Assembly: GCA_031286285.1 (NCBI GenBank)
Contig: JAITUN010000221.1
Span: forward strand, 1 to 50,413
Reading direction: 5' to 3'
Length of the DNA stretch: 50,413 nt
Source of the DNA: Bacteroidales bacterium
Lineage (GTDB): Bacteria; Bacteroidota; Bacteroidia; Bacteroidales; WCHB1-69
The first letter of the stretch is position 1, and each line of letters opens with the position of its first letter. The translations under genes and the position numbers were made by a program. Below are positions 1 through 7,252 of the stretch, one piece after another. The notes under the pieces are model-generated. The model was not told where the DNA came from. It made no database searches and worked only from the letters and a program-made list of their open reading frames with translations.

Positions 1-120
1 GTTTTACAAAACTCCTCTTAGAAAACTCTTAACAGAGTAACGTCAATTCAATCAAGATGTCAAAGAACTATTATTATTTTGAGTATTATATAAAGTTAAA
101 TTTTAACGCAACAGCAGTAG

Positions 121-155
121 TTAGTGATTAATGGTTAATGGTTAATGGTTAATGG
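121..155. repeat. Heptamer array, TTAATGG units
   Basis: One TTAGTGA unit is followed by four perfect TTAATGG units (period 7). The array lies in the 258-bp non-coding stretch downstream of the subtilase gene. Rotated, the unit is GTTAATG, which fits the GTKANNN family described in the findings. The unit contains TAA on both strands, so any three consecutive copies close all six reading frames. Bases 1-120 hold no gene or motif that I recognise. Confidence 0.95.
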
Positions 156-166
156 GTTTAATTTTA

Positions 167-264
167 GTTACGAGTTACGAGTTACGAGTTACAAGTTACT
201 TCTAACTTCTAACTTCTAACTTCTAACTTCTAACTTCTAACTTCTAACTTCTTACTTCTTACTT
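167..264. repeat. Composite heptamer array, GTTACNN then CTAACTT units
   Basis: Fourteen contiguous 7-bp units: five GTTACGA/GTTACAA/GTTACTT (167-201), seven CTAACTT (202-250) and two CTTACTT (251-264). The two halves are the same family in opposite orientation, because CTAACTT reversed and rotated is GTTAGAA. The array is therefore an inverted composite that flips at about 201/202. The stop codon of the minus-strand subtilase gene (259-261) lies inside the last unit. Confidence 0.95.
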
Positions 265-1980
265 CTTTATAATTTTTTCAACAAAAACGTTATTCTCTGT
301 AGCTATTTTTACAAAATAGATTCCGTTCGGCAAGTGCGCAATATCAATGGAGTAGTGAGTAGTGAGTAGTGAGTAATGAGTACTTACAGCACGACCATAA
401 ATATCAAAAACCTCAATACTATTAACTTGTAACTCGTAACTTATAACTTGTAACTCTCCTGTTGTCGGGTTCGGATACACCACAATCTCCGGCACTACTT
501 TTTCCGGCACACTGTTGGCATGGTCTAAATAACACTGATAAAAGTTTGGGATTCCGTAGCCTGTTCTATCATCCGGATTGTTATATCTATCTCCGTATTT
601 TCTAATTAAATCCATGATTTCTAAAGAAGAATATTGAGGGAGCGCTTGCCACAAACAAGCCGATAGACCTGCGATTATAGGAGCTGCTGCGCTGGTGCCG
701 CTCCAATAATTTTCTTCTAATATGCTTCCATCTGAAAGGACTAGTATGTTATCTTGCCCAAGAGCTGCCACATCTGGTTTTACACGACCATCACTAGATG
801 GACCATATGAGGTATAAGGTGCAGCTTGACCTCTTTTATCTATAGCCCCTACTGACAAAATATCAAAAGCATCTGCAGGACGAATGATATAATGCCATTT
901 TTCTAACCCTTCATTCCCTGCTGCATTCACAAGGACAACTCCTTTTTGTGCCAAAACTGATGCGGAACGTGAAGCAATGCTTACTTTGCCATTATTATCG
1001 TCAGGAGTAAAAATATTTTGCCAACCATATTCAAAATAATTTGCATAACCAAACGAAGCACAGACAACATCTGCGCCCAAACTATCTGCAATCTCAACAG
1101 CATGCGCATAAAAATCCTCATCAACTAATTGTTCATGCAGTGGGTTAGCTGAGCGAATAAAATAGTAATTTGCTTTAGGCGCTGTTCCAATCAGTTTTCC
1201 TTCAATTGTGCTTGCTAACAGAGAAGTTACTGCTGTTCCATGCCCATGTCCTATATAAACATTGTTTACTCCAGGTATTAAATCTCTAGTTCCCAAAATC
1301 TGTTCATTCTCATATAAAGGCTTAAAATAGCATATAGTATCAAAACCATTCCACCCTGCATCAAGCACACAAATCAACATACCTTCACCGCAAAAGCCGG
1401 CTTTATGTAATAATTCTCCTTTATGAAATTTTATATGATCTATACTTTTTCCATAGTCGTAGTCGCAAGATGAAATGAGAGATGAGGAATGAGGAATGAG
1501 TGATTGAGGAAAGGAAGGATTGAAGAGGGGAATTATAGGGAGTTGATAATAGGCTACCGGCAAAGTATCAATAACGAAAGAAAAATGATTCAACATGGCA
1601 TCAATAATATCATGACAATCTTCCGTTTCGGGATAGAAGATTACTACAGAATTATCCCACTTAGATTTTGAGATGATTTGAGACAGTTCGCTGCTGAAAT
1701 TTAAAATAGAATCAATATAGTGCGGATTAACCGGCAAATCCTGCTCAATAATTGGAATGTTAAAGCGCTCTCGCTTGGCAATGGCACGGTCAGACAGAAA
1801 CTCTTCAGGGCGATCTACAGAGTAAGGTGAATCGTTTTTATCGGAGAAAGTGATTCGGTAACAATTCGGGGATTGTCCATAAACAACTGTTCCGAAAAGC
1901 AGAAAGCAGAAAGCACGAAAGCAGAAAACGTAACTTGTAACTGTATGCAGATTTGAAGAGAGGGTTTCCGGTTTCATCAT
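259..1980 (-). CDS. Secreted S8 (subtilisin-like) serine protease with T9SS sorting domain
   Basis: This is a secreted endopeptidase of the subtilase family. The catalytic triad is visible as Asp207 (VLDAGW), His247 (HGHGTAV) and Ser430 (GTSAAAP), with the oxyanion-hole Asn356 in NAAGNEG. Residues 1-36 form a signal peptide ending near VYGQ. A C-terminal T9SS type A sorting domain starts at about residue 500 (VYPNPTTGE) and ends in NGIYFVKI...KIIKK, so export through the outer membrane and cell-surface attachment are expected. Four heptamer arrays are embedded in frame: in the signal-peptide core (residues about 15-29), after the prodomain (158-169), and twice in the sorting domain (509-520, 533-544). 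The stop codon is also in an array. The motifs are intact, so I read it as a functional gene. The second Met could also be the start. Confidence 0.93.
   Translation of the reverse strand: MMKPETLSSNLHTVTSYVFCFRAFCFLLFGTVVYGQSPNCYRITFSDKNDSPYSVDRPEEFLSDRAIAKRERFNIPIIEQDLPVNPHYIDSILNFSSELSQIISKSKWDNSVVIFYPETEDCHDIIDAMLNHFSFVIDTLPVAYYQLPIIPLFNPSFPQSLIPHSSSLISSCDYDYGKSIDHIKFHKGELLHKAGFCGEGMLICVLDAGWNGFDTICYFKPLYENEQILGTRDLIPGVNNVYIGHGHGTAVTSLLASTIEGKLIGTAPKANYYFIRSANPLHEQLVDEDFYAHAVEIADSLGADVVCASFGYANYFEYGWQNIFTPDDNNGKVSIASRSASVLAQKGVVLVNAAGNEGLEKWHYIIRPADAFDILSVGAIDKRGQAAPYTSYGPSSDGRVKPDVAALGQDNILVLSDGSILEENYWSGTSAAAPIIAGLSACLWQALPQYSSLEIMDLIRKYGDRYNNPDDRTGYGIPNFYQCYLDHANSVPEKVVPEIVVYPNPTTGELQVISYELQVNSIEVFDIYGRAVSTHYSLLTTHYSIDIAHLPNGIYFVKIATENNVFVEKIIKK
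351..381 (-). repeat. In-frame heptamer array in subtilase sorting domain
   Basis: Three AGTAGTG units plus AGTAATG and a partial unit on the plus strand, read as CACTACT on the coding strand. It encodes residues 533-544 (STHYSLLTTHYS). The coding-strand unit has no stop triplet in any frame. The same ACTACTC unit recurs between rocD and the TPR gene at 25313-25347. Confidence 0.95.
423..457 (-). repeat. In-frame heptamer array (TAACTTG units) in subtilase sorting domain
   Basis: Five units (TAACTTG, TAACTCG, TAACTTA, TAACTTG, TAACTCT) encode about residues 509-520. It is the reverse complement of the GTTACGA/GTTACAA units found downstream of the same gene at 167-201, so one unit type occurs both inside and outside the gene. 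Confidence 0.95.
1475..1509 (-). repeat. In-frame heptamer array (ATGAGGA units) between prodomain and catalytic domain
   Basis: Five degenerate units (ATGAGAG, ATGAGGA twice, ATGAGTG, ATTGAGG) encode residues 158-169 (PQSLIPHSSSLIS). The position is a likely inter-domain linker ahead of the catalytic Asp. The coding strand reads TCCTCAT, which has no stop triplet; the opposite strand would contain TGA. Confidence 0.9.
1896..1937 (-). repeat. Heptamer array encoding the signal-peptide core
   Basis: AAAGCAG, AAAGCAG, AAAGCAC and an 8-bp GAAAGCAG, then a TAACTTG unit. On the coding strand, CTGCTTT repeats encode the hydrophobic core (FCFRAFCFLLF, residues 19-29), and GTTACAAGTTAC encodes VTSY just before it. 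The secretion signal therefore consists largely of repeat-derived sequence. Confidence 0.85.
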
Positions 1981-2007
1981 GATATTGGATAATTATCTGG
2001 TTTACTT

Positions 2008-2280
2008 TCAAAACAGATCTGCATGTGTACCGGTATTTGTAAACAGCAAAATCAATTCATTCTCATTTTGTTCCCAAATCATGAGCCAATCCGATTTTAG
2101 ATGACATTCCCAACAACCTTTCCATTTTCCTTTGAGAACATGTGGTTTATACATTGCTGGCAATTTACCTTCTTTGGCTAAAATTCGCATAGCTTCTTTT
2201 AGAATTGACATATCAAATCCTCGCTTGATGCACAAAGCAACATCTTTTTCAAAAGATTTTGTGGTAATTACGTGATACAT
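2008..2280 (-). CDS. YafQ-family mRNA interferase toxin
   Basis: A 90-residue toxin of the RelE/ParE superfamily, YafQ branch, which cleaves mRNA on the ribosome in the E. coli homologue. The alignment to YafQ is clear from memory, including KPHVLKGKWKG and the C-terminal TGTHADLF. The residues matching the YafQ active site are present: His47, His60, Asp64-Trp65, His86 and Phe90. The start codon overlaps the antitoxin stop (ATGA at 2279-2282), so the two are translationally coupled, antitoxin first. The 27-bp gap to the subtilase gene downstream may allow read-through. Confidence 0.92.
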   Translation of the reverse strand: MYHVITTKSFEKDVALCIKRGFDMSILKEAMRILAKEGKLPAMYKPHVLKGKWKGCWECHLKSDWLMIWEQNENELILLFTNTGTHADLF

Positions 2281-2489
2281 CAGATAGCCATTTTCTTGAA
2301 AAAATCTTCAACATTATCATAATGATACACTTGCCCATCATTGGCTTCTTGTCTGCTTATTTCTATGGCATCCAATTTTCCACTTTTTTTATTACTCAAA
2401 ATTTCAAAAGATACTCCGGTAGCCTGTGCCAACATTTGGAATAAATTCACTTGTTCTTTTGTCTCAAAATTAATAAGCGCTGTTGTCAT
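2280..2489 (-). CDS. Putative antitoxin of the YafQ-type toxin
   Basis: A 69-residue protein directly upstream of and overlapping the toxin gene. Identity is inferred from position and size. I do not see a clear DinJ-like ribbon-helix-helix N-terminus. The N-terminal half (residues 1-35) looks compact and helical, and the C-terminal half, with DNVEDFFKKM, resembles the toxin-binding tail of small antitoxins. Type II antitoxins usually repress their own operon; no operator is obvious in the AT-rich 2490-2602 stretch. Confidence 0.72.
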   Translation of the reverse strand: MTTALINFETKEQVNLFQMLAQATGVSFEILSNKKSGKLDAIEISRQEANDGQVYHYDNVEDFFKKMAI

Positions 2490-2549
2490 AATGTATTAAA
2501 AATTATCGACTGCAAATAAACATGAAATTATCACATTACATATAAATAG

Positions 2550-2566
2550 AAAAAAAAGTTTTTTTT
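2550..2566 (-). terminator. Possible terminator of the Mur ligase gene (A8-G-T8)
   Basis: Eight A, one G, then eight T form a short AT-only inverted repeat about 37 bp past the Mur ligase stop codon. On the minus strand it reads A8-C-T8, a weak hairpin with a T-tract. It could equally be part of the antitoxin promoter region. Confidence 0.3.
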
Positions 2567-2602
2567 ATTTAAGTAAAAAGAAACAAAAAACGGATAAATC
2601 TA

Positions 2603-3985
2603 TTACATTATCTTTTCCGTCATCTTTTTCAAGTCTATTCCTCCAAAATTTCCTGACGACATGAACGCAAAAACCGTATTGGTGTTGTTCATCGTTAATA
2701 TTCTTTCTTCCAATTGTTTTGCGGTGTGAAAAACCTCCAAATCGCTGCGTTGAAACGCATTAAAAATCATTTCGGATGTGATGGGCGGAAGTTTTTTGTG
2801 GGCAACTGTTTCAGGGTTAAAGAAGATAATACCAATATCAGCACAATCCATTGCGCCGGCGTACTGCTCTAAAAACTTCTCCGTTAAACTGCTGAAAGTG
2901 TGCAACTCCATACATGCAACTAATTTACGGAAAGGAAACTGTACTTTGATTGCTTCTACCGTTGCCCTTAATTTGGACGGGGAGTGGGCAAAATCTTTAA
3001 AAATAGCGCAAGTATCGTTTTTGCGCAACAACTCCAAACGGTTGCTCGCACCCTTAAATGTTTGAATAGCATCGTAAAATTGCTCATCAGAAACCCCGAC
3101 AGCATTACAAGCCAAACGCGCCGCATTGATGTTGGTAAGGTTGTGCTTGCCGAATATTTGTAAGGGGATCTCTTTCGGAACGCGTGACGCGTGACGTGTG
3201 ACGGAGGAAAATTGTAAATAGGTAATGCCGTTTTCAATGCGGTGCGGGTGTACGCCATAGCCGATTTTTGAAGCGCGAATTTTCGCATGGTTGCTCATCT
3301 CTTGCAACACGGGGTCATCTTCGCAATAGATATAGCGTCCGGTTTCGGGAATCATCTCTGCAAAGATTTTAAATTGCTCTACATAAAACTCAAAAGTGGG
3401 AAACACATTGATATGATCCCACGCAATTCCGCTAATAATTCCAATAGTGGGTTGATATACATGGAATTTCGGGCGACGGTCAATGGGCGAAGTCAAATAC
3501 TCATCGCCTTCAATGACCATAATTTGGGTATCGTCGGAAAGTTTCACCATCACCTCAAAGCCTTCCAATTGCGCACCCACCATATAGTCGCAATCTATGT
3601 TCAGATACTGCAACACGTGAATAATCATAGCGGTAATTGTAGTTTTTCCGTGACTTCCGCCTACCACAATGCGCGTTTTGTTCTTACTTTGTTCATATAA
3701 AAACTCAGGATAGGAATAGATTTTTACGCCCAACTCTTTTGCTTTCAGTAGTTCCGGATTATCTTCGCGGGCGTGCATTCCCAAAATAACGGCATCTACA
3801 TCGGGTGTGATTTTATCGGGAAACCAACCGATCTCACCGGGCAAAAGTCCTGCTTGAGCCAACCGACTCTTAGCAGGTTCAAAAATCTCATCATCAGAAC
3901 CTGATATCTGACAGCCTTTATAATGGAGCGCCAACGCTAAGTTGTGCATCGCGCTTCCGCCTATCGCTATAAAATGGATCTTCAC
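2603..3985 (-). CDS. mpl: Mpl-like Mur ligase (UDP-MurNAc:tripeptide ligase, peptidoglycan recycling)
   Basis: A 460-residue cytoplasmic Mur ligase. The N-terminal Rossmann domain starts at IAIGGSAMHNLA, where Mur enzymes have a GxGGxGM-type motif. The ATP-binding loop is GGSHGKTT (residues 109-116), followed by the central ligase domain (EGDEY, WDHINVFPT, GKHNLTNINAA) and a C-terminal domain with DFAHSPSKLRA. Known Mpl attaches recovered murein tripeptide (L-Ala-gamma-D-Glu-meso-DAP) to UDP-MurNAc. MurC is the nearest alternative, but the MVGAQLEGF region is more Mpl-like. Residues 261-267 (VTRHASR) are encoded by three tandem 7-bp repeats, an apparent in-frame insertion in a loop before the conserved IFGKHN segment. 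Confidence 0.85.
   Translation of the reverse strand: MKIHFIAIGGSAMHNLALALHYKGCQISGSDDEIFEPAKSRLAQAGLLPGEIGWFPDKITPDVDAVILGMHAREDNPELLKAKELGVKIYSYPEFLYEQSKNKTRIVVGGSHGKTTITAMIIHVLQYLNIDCDYMVGAQLEGFEVMVKLSDDTQIMVIEGDEYLTSPIDRRPKFHVYQPTIGIISGIAWDHINVFPTFEFYVEQFKIFAEMIPETGRYIYCEDDPVLQEMSNHAKIRASKIGYGVHPHRIENGITYLQFSSVTRHASRVPKEIPLQIFGKHNLTNINAARLACNAVGVSDEQFYDAIQTFKGASNRLELLRKNDTCAIFKDFAHSPSKLRATVEAIKVQFPFRKLVACMELHTFSSLTEKFLEQYAGAMDCADIGIIFFNPETVAHKKLPPITSEMIFNAFQRSDLEVFHTAKQLEERILTMNNTNTVFAFMSSGNFGGIDLKKMTEKIM
3184..3204 (-). repeat. Three-unit heptamer insertion inside mpl
   Basis: GTGACGC, GTGACGT, GTGACGG on the plus strand: exactly 21 bp, encoding the seven residues VTRHASR. The coding strand (CGTCACG) has no stop triplet. 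The GTGANNN form matches the GTGACAA units at 37619-37646. Confidence 0.92.
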
Positions 3986-3991
3986 AAATTA

Positions 3992-6900
3992 TTATTTCAA
4001 ATGAATCAACTTAAAAGTTTTATTGCTGCTTTGTGTAGAAATAGTTACAAAATAGATTCCATTAGAATAATGGCTCAAATCAATAAGTTCAGAAACGAGT
4101 TGTTGATTTTCGAGGATTATTTTTCCGGCAACATCAGTTACAACATATCTATAATCAATCCCTTTTACCAATCCTTTCAGATAAAAAAGTCCATGGGACG
4201 GATTAGGAGTGATGGTAATATTTTCAAGATAATTTTCACTGACAAAGTCACAAATAACCGCATAGATTGTAAACTCAACAAAAGGGGATAGGCAAAATTC
4301 TTCTGTACTACCTACCGGGGGTTCGGTTACTTCTTGCACAAAATAGGTAGTATTTTCTTCAATAGGAGGATGGTTCCAAATATTTCCAATAAAAACAGGT
4401 TCCTCATCGGTACTATTTTCATACCAATAAGCTGTGCCTTCCCAATCAAGGATAATTTCAAATTCTACGCCATTACTACAAACGTCCATATCTTCTATTT
4501 CCGGTGTTTCCGGAAATTCCACAGTAATAAAATCCTCTTTTTGAAGAGTATCGGTTCCAAACTCATTAGTAACAATCAAACTCACGGTATAGTTTCCATT
4601 TTGAGCATATTGATGTACCGGATTTTGCATAATACTGGTATCTCCGTCTCCAAAATCCCATTTCCATTCTTCGGGTTGGTTGATAGATTTATCAAGAAAT
4701 TCAATCAACCCACTGCATGTAGTTTGCATATCTGCTGAGAAATTGGCTGTAGGAGGCGTAGGAACTCCTTTGCACTCAAAAACTATTTTAAATCCCGCAT
4801 AGTTTACATAGACATCGGAATAAAAATGGATGGTTATATATTCTCCTGTAGAGGCTATGGTTCCGGGGTTTCCGGTAGTGTTACAATAACGTGTTCCATT
4901 AATCAAAGGAGCGCTTGAGGAATTACCATCAAAAAATTCTATATAATCCCAATTACAAGTGCTTCCTGAGCCGGGTTCAATATCAAGTTCTTCTATTGTT
5001 AAAACAATACCGTCTCTTGCTTCCGGAGAATAGATAACAAGGGTTGAATTACAATTGTTAGGATAGTTTCCGTTGGGTCCGCCCGGATCATAAAAAACTC
5101 CAACACAGCCTTCTTTGCTTAAAGTGCCGTTAGAGGGCATGATGATATTACAAAGATAGGATTCATCGATCTTAATAAAATTTTCTTTGATAATTGTATC
5201 GCTGCCGCACTCGCCTCCATCAACATACAGCGTAACGGTGTAGTTTCCTTCTTCTGTGTAAGTGTGTGTAGGATTGTTTGCGGTAGATGTTGTACCATCA
5301 CCAAAATCCCATAAATAATTTATACCGTTAAAACTTTTATTTGTAAATGTAACATCGGCGGGGATGGAACAATAAATGGTTTCCGATGCTTTAAAATTTG
5401 CGGAAACACCACCGCTAAAAGGCTCAGTAAGCACTCCAATGGCATAAAAAGCATCTCCAACGGCTTGCACCTCCGGAGAACATCCATCAAACAACTCAGT
5501 AGCTGCAATAATTGCATAATTGCATGCATCAATATATTGCGAACTCGGGGATAAATATTCGGTCAATGTTTTGAAAGCGATTTGCTCTGCTTTGTCAATA
5601 CCAATTGCTTCCACTTGATAAGCATTTCCTTTATCATTCACACCACTTCCGCCTTGGCTTAAAAGGTAGAACCAATAGGAAATAGGACCGCAGTTGTAAT
5701 GAACGCCTCCATTGTCTCCACTGCTGGTGTACCAATATTGTCCTTTGTACGTATTTGGAAGTTGATAGGCTTTAGGATTTGACAAAGAACGGAGTGTTAA
5801 CCCAATTTTTTCACCCATTGTCCAATTTGCATGTTCAGGAACAGCATAAAACTCAATGGCAGTGCCGAAAATATCGCTAAAGCCTTCGCTGAGAGCGCCG
5901 GATTCGTACGAATAGGTTAAATTGGCAGTAAATTGAGTCAATCCGTGCGTAATTTCATGTCCGCAAATATCGATGGCGGTAAGCGGAGTAACAGTAACTC
6001 CTCCGGAATAACCTCCATCGCCATACGTCATCCTTTGACCATCCCAAAAAGCATTAATATTATTACTATATCCATACTGAACCAAATTGAAATGTACGTA
6101 CGAAAGGAGGTTAAACCCGTTTCCATTGATACTGTTTCTGTTATGAACATTTAAATAATAATCATAAGTAGAAATGGTTCCAAAATGGGCATCTGTAGCA
6201 TATTCATCTTTTTGTGGATTCACATTATTCCAAATATTATCATCATCAAAAAAATTAATTGCGCCATAATAATTGGTCGTCATTTGGCAATTATAGGTTT
6301 TGATTCCGCTTCCGCGCGTGTTGTCTTGCAAAATAAACTGCGTTCCGCTCGTAGCCGTATTAATAGGGTGGATTCCATAATACGCGGTGTGAGCTGTTCC
6401 AATCACATCTTCGAAGTGAATTAGCGGCAGGTCAAACAGAATCTCCCCTGTTTGGGCATCCACATAAACCATTTTTCTGTCGAATGGTTTTAGTGAATAG
6501 ATGTTGAATTTATAGGCTGTTCTAAGTTTATTTTTTCTAAGATCGGGCTGCACCGGAGTAATTACCTTAATTCCTGTTGGATAATAAGTTGCTTGGTCAT
6601 CATTGAGCATTAATTTAATATTTTGTTCTTCGCCTTCATTCATCCACATATAAAGTTCAGCTCCAATATAATTCAGGGCAATTTGGAGCGCTTCCTCTTC
6701 TGTAAGAGAGAAGACTGCATCAAAATCGTGAATATCAACAATATCACCATTCATCGCTGTAACTTTTCCATTTTTTTCGTGAATATGCCACGTCGAAAAC
6801 TCAACGGGATAGCCCGCAATAGTTTGCTCATAGCGATAAACAACTTTTCCATCCTTACTTGTTTGTTGGTTTTTCAGAGTAAAACCAACATTTTCCGCAG

Positions 6901-7111
6901 CACAAAAGCCTTTGGAGTATTCAATAGCATTTTCGCGGGTAAGAATATAATCTGCACGGAAACTCAAGTAAGACGGCGTACCGATATGCTCCTGCATTCT
7001 AATCTCTTTAGCATTAGTCTGTAACTCTTTGCATTGTTCTTGTTTTGATAATTGTGCGAACAAAATTTGCGGAATAATTAACAGCAATAGAGGTAATAAA
7101 AATTTTTTCAT
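3992..7111 (-). CDS. Secreted M4 (thermolysin-like) zinc metalloprotease with PKD, CUB and T9SS domains
   Basis: A 1039-residue secreted protease. Residues 1-20 are a signal peptide (QILFAQ). Residues about 30-230 are an FTP/PepSY-type propeptide. The catalytic domain carries the zinc ligands His385 and His389 with catalytic Glu386 (HEITH), the third ligand Glu409 (SEGFSD, the thermolysin spacing of 24 residues), and the transition-state His471 (GGVHYN). A PKD domain follows (about 570-650, YLWDFGDGTT), then a CUB-like domain (about 654-782, with DYIEFFDG), a second PKD (about 788-865, WKWDFGDGDT), an Ig-like segment, and a T9SS type A sorting domain (about 965-1039, ITPNPSHG to GIYFVTIS). 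It should be self-processed and displayed or released at the surface. It lies 7 bp upstream of mpl but is probably functionally unrelated to it. Confidence 0.96.
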   Translation of the reverse strand: MKKFLLPLLLLIIPQILFAQLSKQEQCKELQTNAKEIRMQEHIGTPSYLSFRADYILTRENAIEYSKGFCAAENVGFTLKNQQTSKDGKVVYRYEQTIAGYPVEFSTWHIHEKNGKVTAMNGDIVDIHDFDAVFSLTEEEALQIALNYIGAELYMWMNEGEEQNIKLMLNDDQATYYPTGIKVITPVQPDLRKNKLRTAYKFNIYSLKPFDRKMVYVDAQTGEILFDLPLIHFEDVIGTAHTAYYGIHPINTATSGTQFILQDNTRGSGIKTYNCQMTTNYYGAINFFDDDNIWNNVNPQKDEYATDAHFGTISTYDYYLNVHNRNSINGNGFNLLSYVHFNLVQYGYSNNINAFWDGQRMTYGDGGYSGGVTVTPLTAIDICGHEITHGLTQFTANLTYSYESGALSEGFSDIFGTAIEFYAVPEHANWTMGEKIGLTLRSLSNPKAYQLPNTYKGQYWYTSSGDNGGVHYNCGPISYWFYLLSQGGSGVNDKGNAYQVEAIGIDKAEQIAFKTLTEYLSPSSQYIDACNYAIIAATELFDGCSPEVQAVGDAFYAIGVLTEPFSGGVSANFKASETIYCSIPADVTFTNKSFNGINYLWDFGDGTTSTANNPTHTYTEEGNYTVTLYVDGGECGSDTIIKENFIKIDESYLCNIIMPSNGTLSKEGCVGVFYDPGGPNGNYPNNCNSTLVIYSPEARDGIVLTIEELDIEPGSGSTCNWDYIEFFDGNSSSAPLINGTRYCNTTGNPGTIASTGEYITIHFYSDVYVNYAGFKIVFECKGVPTPPTANFSADMQTTCSGLIEFLDKSINQPEEWKWDFGDGDTSIMQNPVHQYAQNGNYTVSLIVTNEFGTDTLQKEDFITVEFPETPEIEDMDVCSNGVEFEIILDWEGTAYWYENSTDEEPVFIGNIWNHPPIEENTTYFVQEVTEPPVGSTEEFCLSPFVEFTIYAVICDFVSENYLENITITPNPSHGLFYLKGLVKGIDYRYVVTDVAGKIILENQQLVSELIDLSHYSNGIYFVTISTQSSNKTFKLIHLK

Positions 7112-7143
7112 AATAAATAATATTTAGGATAATAAACCGGCAG

Positions 7144-7151
7144 CAAAAATA
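7144..7151 (-). promoter_or_regulatory. Bacteroidota -7 element (TATTTTTG) for the M4 protease gene
   Basis: An exact match to TAnnTTTG on the minus strand, 33 bp before the start codon. No convincing -33 TTTG is seen, because that position falls in the A-tract and 9-bp repeats. Confidence 0.55.
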
Positions 7152-7163
7152 TTTTTTTTTTGA

Positions 7164-7210
7164 ACACAGACGACACAGATAAAACAGATAAAACAGATTA
7201 GCGCAGATAA
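7164..7210. repeat. 9-bp-period repeat (AAACAGATA units)
   Basis: About five degenerate units: ACACAGACG, ACACAGATA, AAACAGATA, AAACAGATT, then a slipped GCGCAGATA. The array fills most of the divergent gap between the M4 protease and MbnP genes. Period 9 and sequence set it apart from the heptamer family. It would sit at or upstream of the -33 position of the protease promoter. Confidence 0.85.
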
Positions 7211-7252
7211 AACAAATATTTCTATTATTTTGCCGACAATTTAGTTTCAAAA

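Noticed and set aside
167-264. CRISPR-like array
   Set aside because: Units are 7 bp with no spacers, and no cas genes are present.
259-1980. Subtilase as a pseudogene disrupted by repeats
   Set aside because: All arrays are in frame, and the catalytic triad, signal peptide and sorting domain are intact.
2603-3985. Plus-strand ORFs opposite the Mur ligase
   Set aside because: They are shadows of the coding strand with no family features; the Mur motifs are all on the minus strand.
7014-7250. 78-residue minus-strand ORF upstream of the M4 protease
   Set aside because: It overlaps the protease start in another frame and its middle is encoded by the 9-bp repeat; no ribosome site or family resemblance.
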